Positions 37,999 to 39,978 of a stretch of 39,978 nucleotides of DNA are shown here, piece after piece. The notes beneath the pieces are model-generated. The model was not told the DNA's origin. It did not search any database and was given only the letters and a program-made list of their open reading frames with translations. Within the stretch, counting starts at the first letter, position 1, and every line of letters begins with the position of its first letter. Made by a program: the position numbers and the translations under genes. Source of the stretch: Halobiforma nitratireducens JCM 10879 (GTDB taxonomy: Archaea > Halobacteriota > Halobacteria > Halobacteriales > Natrialbaceae); contig NZ_AOMA01000017.1 in assembly GCF_000337895.1 (NCBI RefSeq), positions 1 through 39,978 of the forward strand, given 5' to 3'.

Positions 37999-39552
37999 TC
38001 AGTCCGTCCAGTACGCCTTCGTCAGTAGAACGAGCACGGGGAAGATTTCGAGGCGGCCGATCCACATGTAGAGGATCATCAGGAGCTTCGAGGAGTCGGG
38101 AAAGTCAAGGTAGCCGCCCATGGGCCCGGTCATCGTTCCCAGTCCCGGACCGATGTTCCCGAGTGTCGCTATCGACGCGCTGATAACATCGAGCAACCCG
38201 AATTCGGGATCGGCGAACAGTCCGACGCGGGCCGCGTCGGCAGCAAAGAGCGCGACGCCGGCGAAGAAGATCACGATGTACAGCAGCGTGAACGCGTAGA
38301 TGCCACGGATAGCCTCCTCGTCGAGGGCGCGGCCGTTCATCCGAACCGGTCGGACGGCCTCCGGATGGATCGTCGTAAAGACCTCGCGGCGCAGCGTCTT
38401 GAGGATCACCAGCCACCGGAGGATTTTGATCCCTCCGCCGGTCGATCCCGTCGAGCCGCCGACGAACATCGCGAACAGCAACAGCGCCTTCGCGGAGCCG
38501 TTCCAGGCGTCGAAGTCCATGTTCGCGTACCCCGTCGAGTTGATCAGCGATGCGATCTGGAACGTCGCATAGCGGGCCGACCGCTCGAGGTTGCCGCTGA
38601 TTTGGCCAGTTTCGGGCGTCTCGAGGGCGGAGACGAACAGGACGACGGTCGTCAGGACCGCGAGGACGGACGTCGCACCGAGATACAGACGGAACTCGTT
38701 GTCCCGCAGGAGCGTCCGGGCGTCGCCGGAGATGACGTGCCACCAGAGGACGAAGTTGACCCCGGCTGCGAACATGAACGGAATCACGAGCCACTGGACG
38801 GCCGGCGAGAACGCCTCGATGCTGCGTGCTTCGGGCGAGAACCCACCCGTCGGAAGCGTCGTGAACCCGTGGGCGATCGCGTTGTAGAGGTCCATATTCG
38901 GCGCGTAGCCAACAACATTGAGCCCGTACAGTAGGGCGATAAAGACCAGCGTAAGCACGACGTAGGCGATCCACAGGACTCGCGCGGTCTCGGCGATGTG
39001 AGGCGTGAGCTTCGAGACACCCGGTCCTGGCGTCTCGGCCTGCATCAGTTGTGCACCACCGACGGCCATCTGTGACAGAATCGCGACCGCGAGGACGATG
39101 ATCCCCATCCCACCGAGCCACTGGGTGAGCTGCCGCCACATCAACATCGCCCGGGAGTGCGTCTCGAACGAGATGTCACCCATCACCGTCGCGCCGGTCG
39201 TCGTGAACCCGCTCATCCCCTCGAAAAGAGCGTTGATCGGGTGGGCAACGGTGCCGTTCCCGGCGAGGATGTACGGAAGCGAGCCGAAGGCTGCCGCGAA
39301 CAACCACGTCAGTGCGACCACCATAAACGCCTCTCGAGCGCCCGGGTCGGGGTCCGGATCGAGCCGCCGGAGCGCCAACCCGAAACCGGCCGTGATGGCC
39401 ATCGCAGCGATGAACACCCACAGGTCCTCCCCGCCGTAGGCGAGCGAGACGAGGATCGGAACGACGAACGCCAGCGAGAGAAACGCCAGAATAGTACCGA
39501 CGAGGCTCAGTCCGGCTCGCCAGTCGACGTGGAGGCGTCGCGACAGCCCCAT
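37999..39552 (-). CDS. trkH: TrkH-type potassium transporter membrane subunit
   Basis: A 517-residue polytopic protein of the TrkH/KtrB superfamily of K+ channels and transporters. Four pore-loop motifs are visible: EGMSGFTTTGATVMG at about residues 111-125, HGFTTLPTGGFSP, LINSTGYANMDFD, and TLGNIGPGLGTM in the last repeat. The conserved GGSTGSTGGGIKILR, which forms the gate loop, is also present. The N-terminus MGLSRRLHVDWRAG is normal. Potassium is the main intracellular cation of salt-in haloarchaea, so it is expected in the core. Its ATG follows directly after the TrkA stop (TGAATG), so both are made together from one mRNA. Confidence 0.95.
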   Translation of the reverse strand: MGLSRRLHVDWRAGLSLVGTILAFLSLAFVVPILVSLAYGGEDLWVFIAAMAITAGFGLALRRLDPDPDPGAREAFMVVALTWLFAAAFGSLPYILAGNGTVAHPINALFEGMSGFTTTGATVMGDISFETHSRAMLMWRQLTQWLGGMGIIVLAVAILSQMAVGGAQLMQAETPGPGVSKLTPHIAETARVLWIAYVVLTLVFIALLYGLNVVGYAPNMDLYNAIAHGFTTLPTGGFSPEARSIEAFSPAVQWLVIPFMFAAGVNFVLWWHVISGDARTLLRDNEFRLYLGATSVLAVLTTVVLFVSALETPETGQISGNLERSARYATFQIASLINSTGYANMDFDAWNGSAKALLLFAMFVGGSTGSTGGGIKILRWLVILKTLRREVFTTIHPEAVRPVRMNGRALDEEAIRGIYAFTLLYIVIFFAGVALFAADAARVGLFADPEFGLLDVISASIATLGNIGPGLGTMTGPMGGYLDFPDSSKLLMILYMWIGRLEIFPVLVLLTKAYWTD

Positions 39553-39978
39553 TCAGATCGCCTCGACGACTTCCTCGAGGACGGTCGCGTCGACGAACAC
39601 GACGACGTGATCGCCCGGGCGGACGACCGTTTCGCCCCGCGGCGTGACGAGTTCGCCCTGACGAGAGATCGCGCCGACGACGACGCCGTCCGGTAGTTCT
39701 TCGATCGCGTCGGCGATCGGTCTCCCCGAAAGCACGCTGTCACCGTTGACTTCGAACTCGATGACCTCGGCACGGTCGTGCTCGAGCATGGCGACCTTCT
39801 CGGTGTGGTCGGCCCGGGTGAAACGGACGATCTCTTCGGCGGTTTCCTCCCGGGGGTTGATCGCCACGTCGACGCCGACGGTCTCGAACAGCTCCGCGTA
39901 CTCGAGGTTCTCGATGACTGCGACGGTACGGTCGACGCCGATCCGCTTGGAGAGCAGTGAGACGAGCAGGTTCTTTTC
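39553..39978 (-). CDS. trkA: TrkA potassium-channel regulator, C-terminal part
   Basis: Partial; the gene enters from the right edge and 141 residues are seen. The visible part covers the end of an RCK/TrkA-N Rossmann domain (RIGVDRTVAVIENLEYAELFETVGVDVAINP). A complete TrkA-C domain follows (AEVIEFEVNGDSVLSGRPIADAIEELPDGVVVGAISRQGELVTPRG, then VRPGDHVVVFVD). It gates TrkH through nucleotide binding. The stop codon abuts the trkH start, so the pair is an operon. Since only a part is seen, whether one or two RCK modules are present is not known. Confidence 0.93.
   Translation of the reverse strand, partial: EKNLLVSLLSKRIGVDRTVAVIENLEYAELFETVGVDVAINPREETAEEIVRFTRADHTEKVAMLEHDRAEVIEFEVNGDSVLSGRPIADAIEELPDGVVVGAISRQGELVTPRGETVVRPGDHVVVFVDATVLEEVVEAI

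Noticed and set aside
1-39978. CRISPR array, rRNA, transposase, integrase or phage structural genes
   Set aside because: No regular spaced direct repeats, rRNA segments or intact recombinase motifs were seen on either strand.

Overview
The window is a haloarchaeal chromosome segment, most likely from the Natrialbales. It is GC-rich, its proteins are strongly acidic, and CTCGAG (Leu-Glu) is frequent. It carries archaea-specific genes (proteasome beta subunit, deoxyhypusine synthase, DUF555, DUF63, Bax1/DUF790, geranylgeranyl reductase). Many genes have a TATA-like box 26-31 bases before the start codon, so they are probably transcribed leaderless. Twin-arginine rather than Sec signals appear on two of the three exported proteins. 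The genus cannot be fixed from the sequence alone.

Layout. 1-1537: the 5' end of a ThuA-like gene, divergent from a Gfo/Idh/MocA dehydrogenase that carries a textbook Shine-Dalgarno site. 1621-1706: a perfectly duplicated 43-bp hairpin/oligo-T unit between the convergent dehydrogenase and psmB. 1709-9597: psmB, a 57-residue membrane protein, DUF555, the Bax1 nuclease, a frame-broken small membrane gene, a glutaredoxin-like protein, an RNA m5C methyltransferase overlapping a small putative RNA-binding gene, a small membrane protein and a geranylgeranyl reductase. 9604-15289: a flavin/F420-binding PPOX protein, a structured 520-bp gap, an amidase, an aldo/keto reductase, two membrane proteins and a PAPS-reductase-family protein with a palindromic operator candidate. 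15561-21772: wecB with a possible leader ORF, two serine/aspartate-rich proteins (one with a Tat signal), an acidic haloarchaeal protein, a monothiol glutaredoxin and a PQQ-type sugar dehydrogenase lipoprotein. 21869-26065: a small membrane protein, dys, a YeeE/YedE sulfur-transport pair, an aspartoacylase-like hydrolase, DUF309 and a mini zinc ribbon.

26094-28708 is the accessory part. It has simple repeats, a 131-bp MITE-like element with 7-bp target duplications, a HalOD1 remnant, a tRNA-Leu whose 3' end is repeated 111 bp downstream as at an integration site, and one orphan STAS/SpoIIAA-like gene. Base composition is visibly more AT-rich than in the flanks.

28709-39978 returns to core genes: an HTTM membrane protein, an inositol-monophosphatase-family enzyme, DUF63, then a TrmB-family regulator divergent from a two-gene unit (exported COG1361/NEW3-type protein plus RND/MMPL transporter), and finally trkH directly abutting trkA, which runs off the end. 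The best candidates for something undescribed are the TrmB/COG1361/MMPL unit with its shared 20-bp palindrome, the tRNA-anchored island with its MITE, and the folded intergenic region at 10141-10448.
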